Below are positions 63,450-64,000 of a stretch of 64,000 nucleotides of DNA, one piece after another. Position 1 is the first letter of the stretch; every line of letters starts with the position of its first letter. Made by a program: the position numbers and the translations under genes. Source of the stretch: an uncultured SAR116 cluster alpha proteobacterium (GTDB lineage: Bacteria > Pseudomonadota > Alphaproteobacteria > Puniceispirillales > Marisalimonadaceae); contig CACNFD010000008.1 in NCBI GenBank assembly GCA_902619615.1, positions 16,907 through 80,906 of the forward strand, written 5' to 3'. Under the pieces are notes generated by a model that was not told the DNA's origin, ran no database searches, and saw only the letters and a list, made by a program, of their open reading frames with translations.

Positions 63450-64000
63450 TTAGCATTTGGGAAAAATAATTGCTCACCTTTTACTTTAAATGCCTTTATC
63501 TTGATTTGTCCTTCAGGGGAGGTAAGCCATTTGATAAACTTATTGGCAATATTAGATTTTACATTTGGACATCTAGCAGGGTTTACTAGTATAATTCCAT
63601 ACTGATTAAATAAAATATCGCTTTTTTCGGTAAACATTTTCAATTCACCTTTATTATTAAAATTTATCCATGATGCTCTATCTGTAATAGTGTAGGCACC
63701 CATACCATTTGCTAAATTAAGAGTTGCTCCCATTCCAGATCCAGCTTCTCTATACCAATTACCGGAAAACTTTAATGGATTTAATTTAGCTTTTTCCCAA
63801 ATACTCATTTCTTTAAAATGAGTGCCTGAATCATCACCGCGTGAGACAAAGATAGATGATGTTTTAAATATTTTTTTAAATGCTTCTAATGGACTGTCTT
63901 TATCATTTATTTGCGCAGGGTTTTCTTTAGGTCCAATAATTATGAAATCATTGTACATAAGGTCTTTTCTATTTATGCCAAAGCCTTTTTTAACAAAATT
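63446..64000 (-). CDS. TupA-like tungstate-binding protein (N-terminus outside window)
   Basis: C-terminal 184 residues of an ABC-transporter substrate-binding protein; the frame stays open through the right edge (FVKKGFGINRKDLMYNDF). The oxyanion signature SSIFVSRGDDSGTHFKE, WYREAGSGMGATLNLA and YTITDRASW match TupA, which binds tungstate very tightly. Periplasmic. The permease and ATPase (tupBC) would lie off the right edge or elsewhere. Tungstate uptake beside an FDH system suggests W may be used in the cofactor; molybdate-binding relatives cannot be excluded. Confidence 0.88.
   Translation of the reverse strand, partial: NFVKKGFGINRKDLMYNDFIIIGPKENPAQINDKDSPLEAFKKIFKTSSIFVSRGDDSGTHFKEMSIWEKAKLNPLKFSGNWYREAGSGMGATLNLANGMGAYTITDRASWINFNNKGELKMFTEKSDILFNQYGIILVNPARCPNVKSNIANKFIKWLTSPEGQIKIKAFKVKGEQLFFPNAN

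Noticed and set aside
1..64000. CRISPR arrays, insertion sequences or prophage genes
   Set aside because: No direct-repeat arrays, transposases, integrases or phage structural genes were seen.

Overview
The window is one continuous piece of an AT-rich, tightly packed alphaproteobacterial chromosome, most likely from a streamlined marine lineage. Clade (for example SAR116-like or AEGEAN-169-like) cannot be fixed from sequence alone. The alphaproteobacterial call rests on rpsU next to COQ9, a TrcR/DUF1013 regulator, a formate dehydrogenase (FDH) cluster of the type I know from Rhodobacterales and Rhizobiales, and marine-type PhyH and TIGR02466-like oxygenases. Intergenic gaps are short. Five convergent gene pairs share superimposed stop codons. 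No integrase, transposase, CRISPR array, rRNA or prophage gene was seen.

Layout. 1-2.8 kb: ammonium channel amtB (cut by the left edge) and a half-length GlnE. 2.9-9.5 kb: fbp-tkt-pgk-gap-rpe-gph, a Calvin-cycle-style sugar phosphate operon with no RuBisCO or phosphoribulokinase in view. 9.5-12 kb: an SDR dehydrogenase, tRNA-Arg(CCT), a beheaded methyltransferase, a decayed copy of the same tRNA and a small HAD phosphatase. 12-16 kb: a fluoroacetate-dehalogenase-type hydrolase, oligoendopeptidase F and a UbiB-family kinase. 16-24.5 kb: pntAB, rpsU, COQ9, a MetA with acetyl-CoA-type signature, purEK, trcR and ygfZ. 24.5-28.3 kb: leuA with a possible leader peptide, then lepA. 28.3-31.3 kb: tRNA-Ser(GGA) and a cluster of small alpha+beta-barrel-type proteins (YdhR-like, tautomerase, a duplicated barrel and a further small protein). 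31.4-39.8 kb: DMT transporter, yaaA, an M20 amidohydrolase, pyrE, a Sel1 protein, PhyH, an acyltransferase and an amidase.

39.9-60.9 kb is an almost uninterrupted island for a membrane-bound, periplasm-facing formate dehydrogenase. A first operon encodes DUF3144, DUF6494, the Fe-S carrier Mrp, a biotin/lipoate-ligase-fold protein, DUF6505 and DUF6352. It faces a large polyferredoxin. Then come DUF3305, DUF3306, a TorD-type chaperone, a Tat-signal mini-protein, the FDH alpha and beta subunits, a terminator, a small lipoprotein, the cytochrome b gamma subunit, a WD40-cytochrome c fusion, a 40-residue membrane peptide, a DegP-like protease, moeA, a fused mobA-mobB, fdhD and two DNA-binding regulators. 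At the right edge, beyond an L-idonate pathway pair and an Lrp regulator, lies a TupA-like tungstate-binding protein, so metal supply is also nearby.

Together these genes suggest a cell that oxidises formate for energy or reducing power, makes NADPH with PntAB and runs gluconeogenic and pentose-phosphate carbon flow. The least explained material is the set of unknown-function FDH partners: the polyferredoxin, BPL-fold protein, DUF6352/6505/6494/3144, WD40-cytochrome c and two mini-membrane proteins. Family names are from memory of their sequences; no database search was run.
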